Assembly: GCA_020438245.1 (NCBI GenBank) | Contig: JAGQUY010000077.1 | Location: forward strand, 1-17,508 | Length of the DNA stretch: 17,508 bases | Source: Bacteroidota bacterium | GTDB lineage: Bacteria > CLD3 > SB21 | Direction: 5' to 3' | Shown: positions 7,342 to 14,019 of the stretch, piece after piece | Position numbering within the stretch: position 1 is the first letter of the stretch | Layout of the letters: each line of letters opens with the position of its first letter | The notes under the pieces: generated by a model | What the model saw: only the letters and a program-made list of their open reading frames with translations | Databases searched by the model: none | Told to the model about the DNA's origin: nothing | Made by a program: the position numbers and the translations under genes

Positions 7342-8226
7342 TCACCATCGCTGTGTGAAGCGGCGCAGGATATATCCGCGTTTGGTCGCGCGTGGGAACT
7401 GATTCTTAATCAACTTGTAGGTCAAAGGCCGGTCCTGCAGTACGACAAACGCACGATTGGGCAGGTTGTTGAGCGTTTCAAAAAACTCGTAAATCAAATC
7501 GTTCTCATCGGTCTTGTCGGAGAGTTCAAAGACATTACGGGACCAGGGCAGGTGGGTGATCACCGACTTGCCGGCTTCTTCTGCTTCCAGCTTGATGACT
7601 GCTCCCTGCGCCTCCCCTTTTGGCACGTGAATCGCAAATGTTTCCGGCAGTTCCAGATACGCTTTTACGTGATCATCATACGTGGCACCGAGTCCGTTCA
7701 AGATGAAAAAAACCTCTTTGCCGGCCGGTCGCAGCCGGGGATTGGCAATAAAATCGACACGTTGATAAATCACGCCCTTTCTTCCAATGTCGATGGTAAC
7801 ATTGACCTGGCCTTTTTGCCGCGTCAGTAGCTCGCTTACATTCAATACATTCCAGTCATGACTCTGTGCCATGGCGGTAATGTCGATATTCAGCAGGGTA
7901 TACGGAAATTGAAACGGAGTTTGGATGATCTTTCTTAGATACATCAGGTTTTCGAGTTGAATCCGGTCGTTTTTGATCCACCCCGGCTGGATATCAAACT
8001 CTTTTGTCATCAAGCTGTCGAGTAAAAAATTGAATTCCTCGTAGTCGCTCAGTTCTTCAGGCTCAACACCCACGGTCAATCTGCGGTAGGAAAAAGAATC
8101 GTCGGGGCTGCTGTAGGCATTGTTCGACAGATTCACATGGGCCACGACAAGATTCAAGGCGCCCAACGCCAGAGCAAGAATCAACAGCAGTTTGATCAGG
8201 ACTGTTTTTTGTACCGGCCGGTTCAT
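7342..8226 (-). CDS. Divergent polysaccharide-deacetylase-like membrane protein, probably degenerate, 294 aa
   Basis: This is a membrane-anchored periplasmic protein resembling the divergent polysaccharide deacetylase (Polysacc_deac_2/YibQ-like) family. Residues about 8-30 form an N-terminal signal anchor. Residues about 170-230 carry the family landmarks: strand EVFFILNGLG, a TFAIHVPKG strand, and AGKSVITHLPW. Two oddities stand out. The family's paired Asp after the first strand (IDDLG) is replaced by LNGLG, and only about 65 residues follow the HLP motif, far fewer than in a complete domain. It is therefore probably catalytically dead or re-purposed. The ATG at 8226 shares its A with the upstream TGA (TGATG), so translation is coupled; a GTG at 8229 is the alternative. 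The stop is 37 bases from the convergent ATPase stop. The family call is moderate. Confidence 0.65.
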   Translation of the reverse strand: MNRPVQKTVLIKLLLILALALGALNLVVAHVNLSNNAYSSPDDSFSYRRLTVGVEPEELSDYEEFNFLLDSLMTKEFDIQPGWIKNDRIQLENLMYLRKIIQTPFQFPYTLLNIDITAMAQSHDWNVLNVSELLTRQKGQVNVTIDIGRKGVIYQRVDFIANPRLRPAGKEVFFILNGLGATYDDHVKAYLELPETFAIHVPKGEAQGAVIKLEAEEAGKSVITHLPWSRNVFELSDKTDENDLIYEFFETLNNLPNRAFVVLQDRPLTYKLIKNQFPRATKRGYILRRFTQRW

Positions 8227-9407
8227 CACGTAGAGAAGCCGGATCGATCGGGGGATGTAGTGTAGTAGACGTGTTCCATTAGTCTCTTTAGGGCGGCCGA
8301 CATCACTACCTTTCTTCGTCCCATGACGATCTCCGCGACGGAAAGGGCTTTTTCAAGACGATATTCGGACAGAGTTTGACCGTCAACCCACGAAAAGGAC
8401 GGGATAGTTTTCGGGGGGTGGCCGGCTCCAAAAATATTACACGATACCCCGACGACCGTTCCTGTGTTGAACATCGTATTGATTCCGCTTTTCGAATGAT
8501 CACCCATGATCAATCCGACGAAACGTTCGCCCGTATCGATCTCCTCTCCTTTGAGGGTTACCTTTACTGTCGAATAGTTATTTTTGAGATCGCTGGTGTT
8601 GGTATCAGCTCCGAGATTGCACCATTCGCCTACAAACGAGTGACCGAGAAACCCGTCGTGTTGCTTGTTGCTGAAGCCCTGAAGGACGGACGCTTCCACT
8701 TCTCCGCCTACTTTGCACGAAGGCCCGATGGTCGTTCCGCCGTATATTTTAGCTCCGATTTTGATCAGCGAACGACTCCCGATGTTTACCGGACCCTCTA
8801 TAACCGAATTGGCCATGATATGGACGTGATCTCCGATCGAAATCGGTCCGTTTTCCGCATCCAGCACGACTCCCGGCTTGATGACCGTGTCTTTGCCAAT
8901 GGAGATTCGGTCCGGATTTACAAGGTGGACTCCGTCGTAAAGGTTTCCCATTTGGGAAGGTTTGTCAAAGTCTCCCTTGAGTAGTTCGACATTTTGGGAC
9001 ACAAGGTTCCACGGAAAAGAAAGAAGAGTATTGTTGCACGATTCTCGCCGCGGGGTAAGGGTATTCCAGAAAGCCAGGCGGGAATCTCCGTTTGTCAATT
9101 CCAGCGTATCGTCTGATAGGAGCCGCTCGAATAACGTCTGATCAAAAAGGGTTCGTCCGTTGATAAAAAGACAGGGTTCTGTGATCGATTGATTAACGGA
9201 TGCATACGGATGAGATTGCGCGACAACGTCGGCCAAATAGTCTCTGCACTGCAGATGTAATCGGGCTTCGGGGAAAAATTTTCGAATACGCTCTGCAAGT
9301 GTCATGGCTCCGCAACGAAGATCAAAAACAGGACGGGTCCATGTCAACGGAAGAAAATTCGAGACGCCGTCGTCTTCAAAGATACATATGTGTTCGAGAG
9401 ACCTCAC
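8226..9407 (-). CDS. GlmU-like sugar nucleotidyltransferase with hexapeptide-repeat domain, 393 aa
   Basis: This is a probable cytoplasmic sugar-1-phosphate nucleotidyltransferase/acyltransferase-like protein of the NTP_transf_4 (GLMU_N) family. The N-terminus has the family's FEDDGxxNFLPLTWTRPVFDLRCG motif (in place of GxGTRM), near residues 9-32, and INGRTLFD near 90. Residues about 170-340 form a left-handed beta-helix of hexapeptide repeats (ISIGKDTVIKPGV, ISIGDHVHIM, VNIGSRSLIKIG), followed by NKQHDGFLGHS and GEWCNLGADT, as in this family. I chose GTG 9407 because it gives the usual short N-terminus and sits one base after the bshB1 stop. The longer ATG frame from 9461 only re-reads the end of bshB1. 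The stop overlaps the next start. The exact sugar is unknown; GlcNAc-1-P or another hexose-1-P is inference. Confidence 0.85.
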   Translation of the reverse strand: MRSLEHICIFEDDGVSNFLPLTWTRPVFDLRCGAMTLAERIRKFFPEARLHLQCRDYLADVVAQSHPYASVNQSITEPCLFINGRTLFDQTLFERLLSDDTLELTNGDSRLAFWNTLTPRRESCNNTLLSFPWNLVSQNVELLKGDFDKPSQMGNLYDGVHLVNPDRISIGKDTVIKPGVVLDAENGPISIGDHVHIMANSVIEGPVNIGSRSLIKIGAKIYGGTTIGPSCKVGGEVEASVLQGFSNKQHDGFLGHSFVGEWCNLGADTNTSDLKNNYSTVKVTLKGEEIDTGERFVGLIMGDHSKSGINTMFNTGTVVGVSCNIFGAGHPPKTIPSFSWVDGQTLSEYRLEKALSVAEIVMGRRKVVMSAALKRLMEHVYYTTSPDRSGFST

Positions 9408-9408
9408 G

Positions 9409-10182
9409 TCAGGCAAACCCCAGTTTGTTGATGTCCTGCCCTCCCTTGCGGAAAAAATCAATTGGATCGGGCACGCTGAGATGTTCCTGGGTGAGAAAGG
9501 GCTCGCCGTAGGGGGCGTCGATCAGCGATCCATAGTGACGTGCGCGTGATTCAATAACACCGCGGAATTCTTTGGTGCTGATATACGTATCCTGTTCTTC
9601 GCTTTGATACGCCGGATTGTAAAACTGAGAGGAGAAGGCTTCCATCGCTTTGATCTTGGTTTGAAAGGTATCGGTAATATCGACAACGAAGGCGCTGCCA
9701 TCCGTACGGGAGAACTCGTATCGCGCCGCGTAGTAGATAATTCGTCGAGGGCGAAACGCCGCTTGAGGTTTGCCGGAAATTGCAGTTTCGATTTTCGGAA
9801 GACCGGCATAAAAAGTTGATTCGCGTACGAGATCGCTGGCGTGGATATGATCGGGATGGCGGTCATTCCAATAATGTACGAATACGAATTCCGGTTGATA
9901 CTTGCGGATGATCTCGATAACCTTGAGCTGATTTTCCCTGGTGTTCTTAAACACCGTGTCCGGAAGATTACAATTTACACGTTCAGACACTCCAAGGATA
10001 GTTGCCGCATCACGGGCTTCCTTGTCACGCAATTCAGCCGAGCCGCGCGTTCCGGCCTCGCCCCGCGTCAGATCACAGATACCGACCTGATAACCGAGTT
10101 TAACCAGTTTGGCGACCGTGCCGCCCGCGGAGAGCTCGACGTCGTCCGGATGAGCCCCAAAAAACAGGACGTCCAATTTCAT
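9409..10182 (-). CDS. bshB1: BshB1-type N-acetylglucosaminyl malate deacetylase, 257 aa
   Basis: This is a cytoplasmic zinc-dependent deacetylase of the LmbE/PIG-L family, matching the BshB1 branch. BshB1 removes acetate from GlcNAc-malate to give glucosaminyl-malate, the second step of bacillithiol synthesis. Key residues are visible: the AHPDD motif (His11, Asp13, Asp14) and HPDH at 109-112, with His112 the expected third zinc ligand. GEAGTRGS (41-48), YWNDRHPDH, GxPKIET and RARHYGSLIDAPYGEPF also fit BshB1, and the length is close to that family's. AAAGGAG lies about 11 bases upstream, and a good promoter lies just beyond it. It is first in the leftward operon. No bshA or bshC is in the window, so an aminosugar deacetylase of other specificity is possible but less likely. 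Confidence 0.9.
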   Translation of the reverse strand: MKLDVLFFGAHPDDVELSAGGTVAKLVKLGYQVGICDLTRGEAGTRGSAELRDKEARDAATILGVSERVNCNLPDTVFKNTRENQLKVIEIIRKYQPEFVFVHYWNDRHPDHIHASDLVRESTFYAGLPKIETAISGKPQAAFRPRRIIYYAARYEFSRTDGSAFVVDITDTFQTKIKAMEAFSSQFYNPAYQSEEQDTYISTKEFRGVIESRARHYGSLIDAPYGEPFLTQEHLSVPDPIDFFRKGGQDINKLGFA

Positions 10183-10212
10183 CTTAATTGAATACTCCTT
10201 TGAAAGTGGAAA

Positions 10213-10241
10213 AGTTTAAGGAATCGCACGTGTAATATCAA
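10213..10241 (-). promoter_or_regulatory. Sigma70-like promoter of the bshB1 operon
   Basis: On the minus strand TTGATA (10241..10236) is followed after exactly 17 bases by TAAACT (10218..10213). Transcription would begin near 10206, giving a leader of about 24 bases that contains AAAGGAG. Spacing and distance to the ATG are both ideal. It would drive the three coupled genes leftward and separate them from the broken DinB gene upstream. Confidence 0.4.
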
Positions 10242-10290
10242 GGCGGGTATTCAACCGGCGTCTGAGACGAAATACCTTGTTGCTGGGCGC

Positions 10291-10788
10291 TCAGGCGGGT
10301 CGAACCCAGGAAGGATCGGGTTGTCCTTTCCATATCCAGACAATAAAATCCGTGGATGCGGGTTCTCCGCCGAGTTCTCTCAATCGGGTTGCATTCTGGC
10401 CGCGATGGTAATGACTGTGCATCGTAGCCTGAAGAATGGCCTGGGATCGCTGGATCTCCAGTGTCTTGAACCAAGGGATGAGTACCGTTTCCGCGAGCAT
10501 TTCCGGTGTGGCGGAATCGAGCCACGCCTTCATCTCCCTGTGATACATGATGGCCCAAGCCTTGAGTGCTTCCGGTGTTTCAAAATCTTTGGCCTTGGAG
10601 CGGTCCAGCGGATTTCCACGCACGATCCATAAAAAAGCCCATTAAACCATATGAATATGATGGAGTCGTTTCCACAGGGCTTCGTCGTTGAGAGACGCCG
10701 GGAATGCGTCAAACGCATTCCAACTTTCGGCATCCGCCCAGGCCTGGTGTGAGCAAAAATCTTGCAGCAGTTTGCTTGTCAATTCCAT
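10291..10788 (-). pseudogene. DinB-family gene broken by one in-frame stop
   Basis: Reading from ATG 10788, with GGAGG five bases upstream, gives MELTSKLLQDFCSHQAWAD and so on to HHIHMV, then a TAA at 10644..10642. The same frame continues without a break to TGA at 10291: WAFLWIVRGNP, then HSHYHRGQNATRLRELGG and IVWIWKGQP. The whole is 165 codons, the normal length of DinB-like (four-helix, metal-binding) proteins. His46 and the HSHYH cluster are the probable metal ligands. The stop replaces a position where Gln (HxVQW) would be natural, so one C-to-T change (CAA to TAA) explains it. DinB proteins often act as thiol-dependent transferases, which would suit a bacillithiol-making cell. Other genes here end in TAA, so the codon is not reassigned. 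Sequencing error cannot be excluded. Confidence 0.85.
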
Positions 10789-10810
10789 CAGTGCCTCCGT
10801 TGATTAGTCC

Positions 10811-10839
10811 AAGCTACCCATTGTGTCAGGAAATTGCAA
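10811..10839 (-). promoter_or_regulatory. Weak promoter candidate for the DinB gene
   Basis: On the minus strand TTGCAA (10839..10834), 17 bases and TAGCTT (10816..10811) form a plausible but weak -35/-10 pair. They lie 22 bases upstream of the GGAGG-led ATG at 10788. If real, the control region of the broken gene is still intact. Confidence 0.25.
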
Positions 10840-10849
10840 GACGGTTGCC

Positions 10850-10878
10850 TTGCTTCCTAGCTCATTAATCGCTTAATT
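10850..10878 (+). promoter_or_regulatory. Weak promoter candidate for the enoyl-CoA hydratase gene
   Basis: TTGCTT (10850-10855), 17 bases and TTAATT (10873-10878) precede the ATG at 10884 by only five bases. No Shine-Dalgarno is present, so the mRNA may be leaderless. The -10 box is poor. It stands divergently from the DinB promoter candidate within the 95-base gap 10789-10883. Confidence 0.22.
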
Positions 10879-10883
10879 ATTGC

Positions 10884-11663
10884 ATGAAGACGATCTTGAT
10901 GGAGCGCAACTCTCCGGTATTTCATATTCGGTTCAACCGTCCGGAACGGCTCAATGCCGTTAATCAGGACCTTTACAAGGAGTTCTTGGCGGCCATGGAT
11001 GCCGCAGAACAAGACGAGACCATTCGCGTTGTGGTCCTTGCAGGAGAGGGGCGCGCATTTTGTGTGGGAGCGGATCTGAAAGATCATGCACAGGGCAAAC
11101 GTTCTGACAAAGAAAAAGAAGCCTATACAAAATTGGAACAACGCGTTTGTTTACGCATACAGCAAAGTGCAAAGCCATTTATTGCGGCCGTCCACGGATA
11201 TGCGTTGGGTGCCGGCGCCGAGATAGCTCTTGCGTGCGACTTCGTCGTAATGACGGAATCGGCGCAGATTGGCTTTCCCGAAACAGGGCTCGGCACCTTT
11301 ATCGGAGGGGGGTTGACGGTTACGCTTCCGTTGCTTGTTGGACTGAAGAAGGCAAGGGAACTCATTATGCTTGGAGATCGAATCAACGGCACTCAAGCGG
11401 AAGAAGCCGGCCTGATTTACAAATCGGTTAAAGAGGATCAATTGATCAGTGAAACTATGTCGCTTGGTAGTCGTATCGCCGGAAAAGCACCCCTTTCGAT
11501 CGCGATGGTGAAGAAACAGCTTCGTTCCAATTACAGGCTTTCCGACGAAGCAGTTGCCGCGCTGGAGTCCGAGTCTCTTTTTCAATGTATGAAAACTGAA
11601 GACTGGGCCGAAGGGGCAAGAGCATTTACCGAAAAACGCGCTCCAAAATTCAGAGGTACGTGA
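10884..11663 (+). CDS. Enoyl-CoA hydratase/isomerase (crotonase) family protein, 259 aa
   Basis: This is a cytoplasmic crotonase-fold enzyme that probably adds water to a 2-enoyl-CoA in fatty-acid or amino-acid breakdown. The oxyanion-hole segments GEGRAFCVGADLKD (54-67) and HGYALGAGAE (104-113) are present. So are both acid/base glutamates of classical hydratases: Glu113 in GAGAE and Glu133 in FPETG, separated by the usual 20 residues. Hydratase activity is therefore more likely than dehalogenase or thioesterase variants. Length is typical for a single-domain member. There is no Shine-Dalgarno before ATG 10884. Its TGA is immediately followed by the GTG of the acyl-CoA synthetase gene, so the two are surely an operon. 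Substrate chain length cannot be read from the sequence. Confidence 0.92.
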   Translation: MKTILMERNSPVFHIRFNRPERLNAVNQDLYKEFLAAMDAAEQDETIRVVVLAGEGRAFCVGADLKDHAQGKRSDKEKEAYTKLEQRVCLRIQQSAKPFIAAVHGYALGAGAEIALACDFVVMTESAQIGFPETGLGTFIGGGLTVTLPLLVGLKKARELIMLGDRINGTQAEEAGLIYKSVKEDQLISETMSLGSRIAGKAPLSIAMVKKQLRSNYRLSDEAVAALESESLFQCMKTEDWAEGARAFTEKRAPKFRGT

Positions 11664-13817
11664 GTGTCTGATCTGGATTTTCTCTTCCGTCCAAAAACCA
11701 TTGCGGTAATCGGTGCCTCCAAAGACCCTACCAAACGTGGATATCAATCCATCCGCAGCCTTCAGGAAGGGGGATTTACCGGAACTATTTTTCCCGTCAA
11801 TCCCCGCGAAAAGGAAATTCTGGGCCTTCCGGTCCATGCGAAAACAAGCGAAATTGATTCGGAGATAGACCTGGCACTCATTTCCACTCCGGCTTCCACG
11901 GTTCCTGGGATATTGGAAGATTGCGGAAAGAAGGGTGTTCGATCAGCCGTTGTGCTATCCGTTGGGTTCGGGGAAAGCGGAACGAACGGGCGCAAGCTCC
12001 AGGAAGAAGTCGTTCGAATAGCAAAAGAGCGCCAGATTCGAATTGTCGGGCCGAATACATCCGGGATTTTTAACCTTCACCATCACATGAATCTGGTGGG
12101 TATTCGGAATGTCCGCCGAGGCTCGATTGCGATTCTCTCACAAAGCGGTAATCTGGCGTTGAGTTTGATTACCGAAATGTCAGTTAGGAGTCATTTGGGG
12201 GTGAGCGCCTACGTGGGCGTCGGCAACGAGGCCGATATCCGGTTTCACGAATACCTGAACTATTTCAGAGATGATCCGGACACCCGGGTAATAGTAGTAT
12301 TTGCGGACGGTATGAAGGATGGCAGGAAGTTTCTGCAGGTTGCCAAACAGACCGTTGAAGAAAAACCGATTGTGCTCTTGCGCAGCGGTCGTTCAGAACT
12401 TGGCCGAAAGGCGGCAAGATCTCATACCGGCGCGTTGGCCGGGCTCTCCGCCGTTTCCCGTACCGCATTTCGCAGGGCGGGCATCATTACCATTGAGCGC
12501 TCCGACGAGTTGTTGCCTGCCGCGGAGGCACTGAATTGTCAGCCGCCCATACGTCACAATCGGGTGGCCATCCTCTCCGACGGAGGCGGTCATGCAGCGT
12601 TGGCTGCCGATGCATTGGCCGAGCAATTTGTGAACTTGCCTGAGCTATCCGATGAAACCACGCAGAAATTACGCGCCATCATGCCGGAAACGACCACCAT
12701 TGCCAATCCCATAGATGTGGCAGGCGCGACGGATTCGAACCCGGGCGTTTTTGCAGACTGCGCTCAGGTGTTGCTGGAAGATCCTTCGATCGATGCGCTA
12801 TTGATCATTGGTTTGTTTGGAGGTTATCATATCCGATTCGACGAAAGTCTGAAGCAATTAGAAGAAGAAACATCCCACCGAATCGGGAAGCTCAGCAAGT
12901 CCCTCAATAAGGCAGTCGTGATTCAGAGCCTGTATGCCGATCAACAACCCTCTCCGTTGCGCATTGCGGGATCGTATGAGATTCCCGTGCACGAATCCAT
13001 TGATCTTGCCGCCAAGTGTATTTCCGTATTGGAAGAATACGGGCACCATTTGTCTACGTCTCACGATCGCACCGACTTTACGTTGAATCCTGAAGGCAAA
13101 CGCCGTCCGGAAGCGGAAGGTATTATCAATATGGTACTTTCGCAGCGCCGGACAAATCTCCTGGAAACCGAGGCCAAATCGATTCTGCGAGTACACGGTG
13201 TTCAGGTTGCCGACTTCCAAACGGCCGCCGACGAAGAGGAAGCGGTTGAGATGGCGCGCGACATCGGGTATCCGGTGGTGATGAAGATTGTTTCGCCGGA
13301 AATATTGCACAAGACGGAAATTGGCGGCGTATTGTTGAATGTGAAGAACGAAGACGCAGTGCGCGATGGGTATGATCTGCTCGTTGCCCGGGCACGTCGG
13401 CACAATCCGTCTGCAAAAATCCACGGCGTGGTTTTGTCACCCCAAATGCCCTCGGGTATCGAGGTGGTGGTCGGAGTGACGCAGGATCCGCAGTTTGGCC
13501 CGGTTATGATGTTTGGTCTTGGCGGCATCATGGTGGAAGTACTCAAAGATGTTTCCTTCCGTGTGATCCCTCTGTCTTCCTATCCTGCGGAGATGATGCT
13601 GCGGGAAATCAAGAGCCGAGCCATATTGGATGGCGTACGCGGTAAGCCCGGTTGCGACAGGGAAGCACTCATTCAACTGATGGTACAAGTCTCCGATCTG
13701 GCGGAGGCCTATCCCGAAATGGCCGAAATGGATTTAAATCCGATTATCTGCTACGAAAACGGCTTGAGTGTGGTGGATGCAAGGATGGTTCTAAGAGAAC
13801 CGGCAGAAGCAAAATAA
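11664..13817 (+). CDS. ADP-forming acyl-CoA synthetase (fused alpha-beta), 717 aa
   Basis: This enzyme family converts acyl-CoA + ADP + Pi to the free acid + ATP + CoA, giving substrate-level ATP, or runs in reverse. Domain order: CoA-binding Rossmann domain (about 5-130; KTIAVIGAS at 11-19); succinyl-CoA-ligase-like domain (about 145-290) with ILSQSGNLA and the phosphohistidine motif SHTGALAG, His254; a second ligase domain with EAxGATDSNP-like residues (about 300-450); and an ATP-grasp domain (about 487-710) with VVMKIVSPEILHKTEIGGV, FGLGGIMVEVLKD and MDLNPII. All landmarks are intact and the length is normal for the fused form. The GTG start directly follows the hydratase stop, with AGAGG seven bases upstream of it. 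The acid may be acetate, a branched-chain or an aryl acid. A terminator follows. Confidence 0.92.
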   Translation: MSDLDFLFRPKTIAVIGASKDPTKRGYQSIRSLQEGGFTGTIFPVNPREKEILGLPVHAKTSEIDSEIDLALISTPASTVPGILEDCGKKGVRSAVVLSVGFGESGTNGRKLQEEVVRIAKERQIRIVGPNTSGIFNLHHHMNLVGIRNVRRGSIAILSQSGNLALSLITEMSVRSHLGVSAYVGVGNEADIRFHEYLNYFRDDPDTRVIVVFADGMKDGRKFLQVAKQTVEEKPIVLLRSGRSELGRKAARSHTGALAGLSAVSRTAFRRAGIITIERSDELLPAAEALNCQPPIRHNRVAILSDGGGHAALAADALAEQFVNLPELSDETTQKLRAIMPETTTIANPIDVAGATDSNPGVFADCAQVLLEDPSIDALLIIGLFGGYHIRFDESLKQLEEETSHRIGKLSKSLNKAVVIQSLYADQQPSPLRIAGSYEIPVHESIDLAAKCISVLEEYGHHLSTSHDRTDFTLNPEGKRRPEAEGIINMVLSQRRTNLLETEAKSILRVHGVQVADFQTAADEEEAVEMARDIGYPVVMKIVSPEILHKTEIGGVLLNVKNEDAVRDGYDLLVARARRHNPSAKIHGVVLSPQMPSGIEVVVGVTQDPQFGPVMMFGLGGIMVEVLKDVSFRVIPLSSYPAEMMLREIKSRAILDGVRGKPGCDREALIQLMVQVSDLAEAYPEMAEMDLNPIICYENGLSVVDARMVLREPAEAK

Positions 13818-13970
13818 GACACGACGACGAATCATGATTATTGAGTCTGCAGAAGGCTATCGCTGTCATTGCGCAACAGAAAGTCGCATAGTGAAGTTGT
13901 CAAACCACGGGCTGTTATCACCAAATCTAGATCACAATTCCTGCCTAACCGGGTGTCGTCATTGGATAAA

Positions 13971-14001
13971 AAAAACGCCGGATTTTTGGTCCGGCGTTTT
14001 T
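13971..14001. terminator. Bidirectional intrinsic terminator
   Basis: Perfect 12-bp arms (AAAAACGCCGGA at 13971-13982 and its complement at 13990-14001) enclose a 7-base loop. The A-rich and T-rich ends supply a T-tract on both strands. It lies between the convergent acyl-CoA synthetase gene (stop 13817) and the T9SS cargo gene (stop 14020), so it can end transcription from both sides. The rest of 13818-13970 shows nothing I can identify. Confidence 0.92.
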
Positions 14002-14019
14002 GTATGATTTCAGCAACAC

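Noticed and set aside
8376..8984. 202-codon + strand open frame
   Set aside because: It is fully antisense to the GlmU-like gene, has no ribosome binding site, and its translation lacks any domain-like pattern. The minus-strand reading has clear hexapeptide repeats.
10219..10280. Imperfect inverted repeat (CAAGG..GTATT / AATACCTTG) after the DinB gene, as a terminator
   Set aside because: The arms are interrupted by a bulge, the loop is long and no T run follows.
10642..10644. TAA as a reassigned sense codon (Gln) in the DinB gene
   Set aside because: Several intact genes here (for example those ending at 1318, 7304 and 13817) use TAA as their natural stop, so a nonsense mutation or read error is simpler.
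11151..11837. 228-codon minus-strand open frame
   Set aside because: It runs antisense across the end of the hydratase and the start of the acyl-CoA synthetase, both of which carry conserved catalytic motifs. The product looks random.
12858..13424. 188-codon minus-strand open frame
   Set aside because: It is antisense to the well-supported acyl-CoA synthetase and has no plausible start signal.
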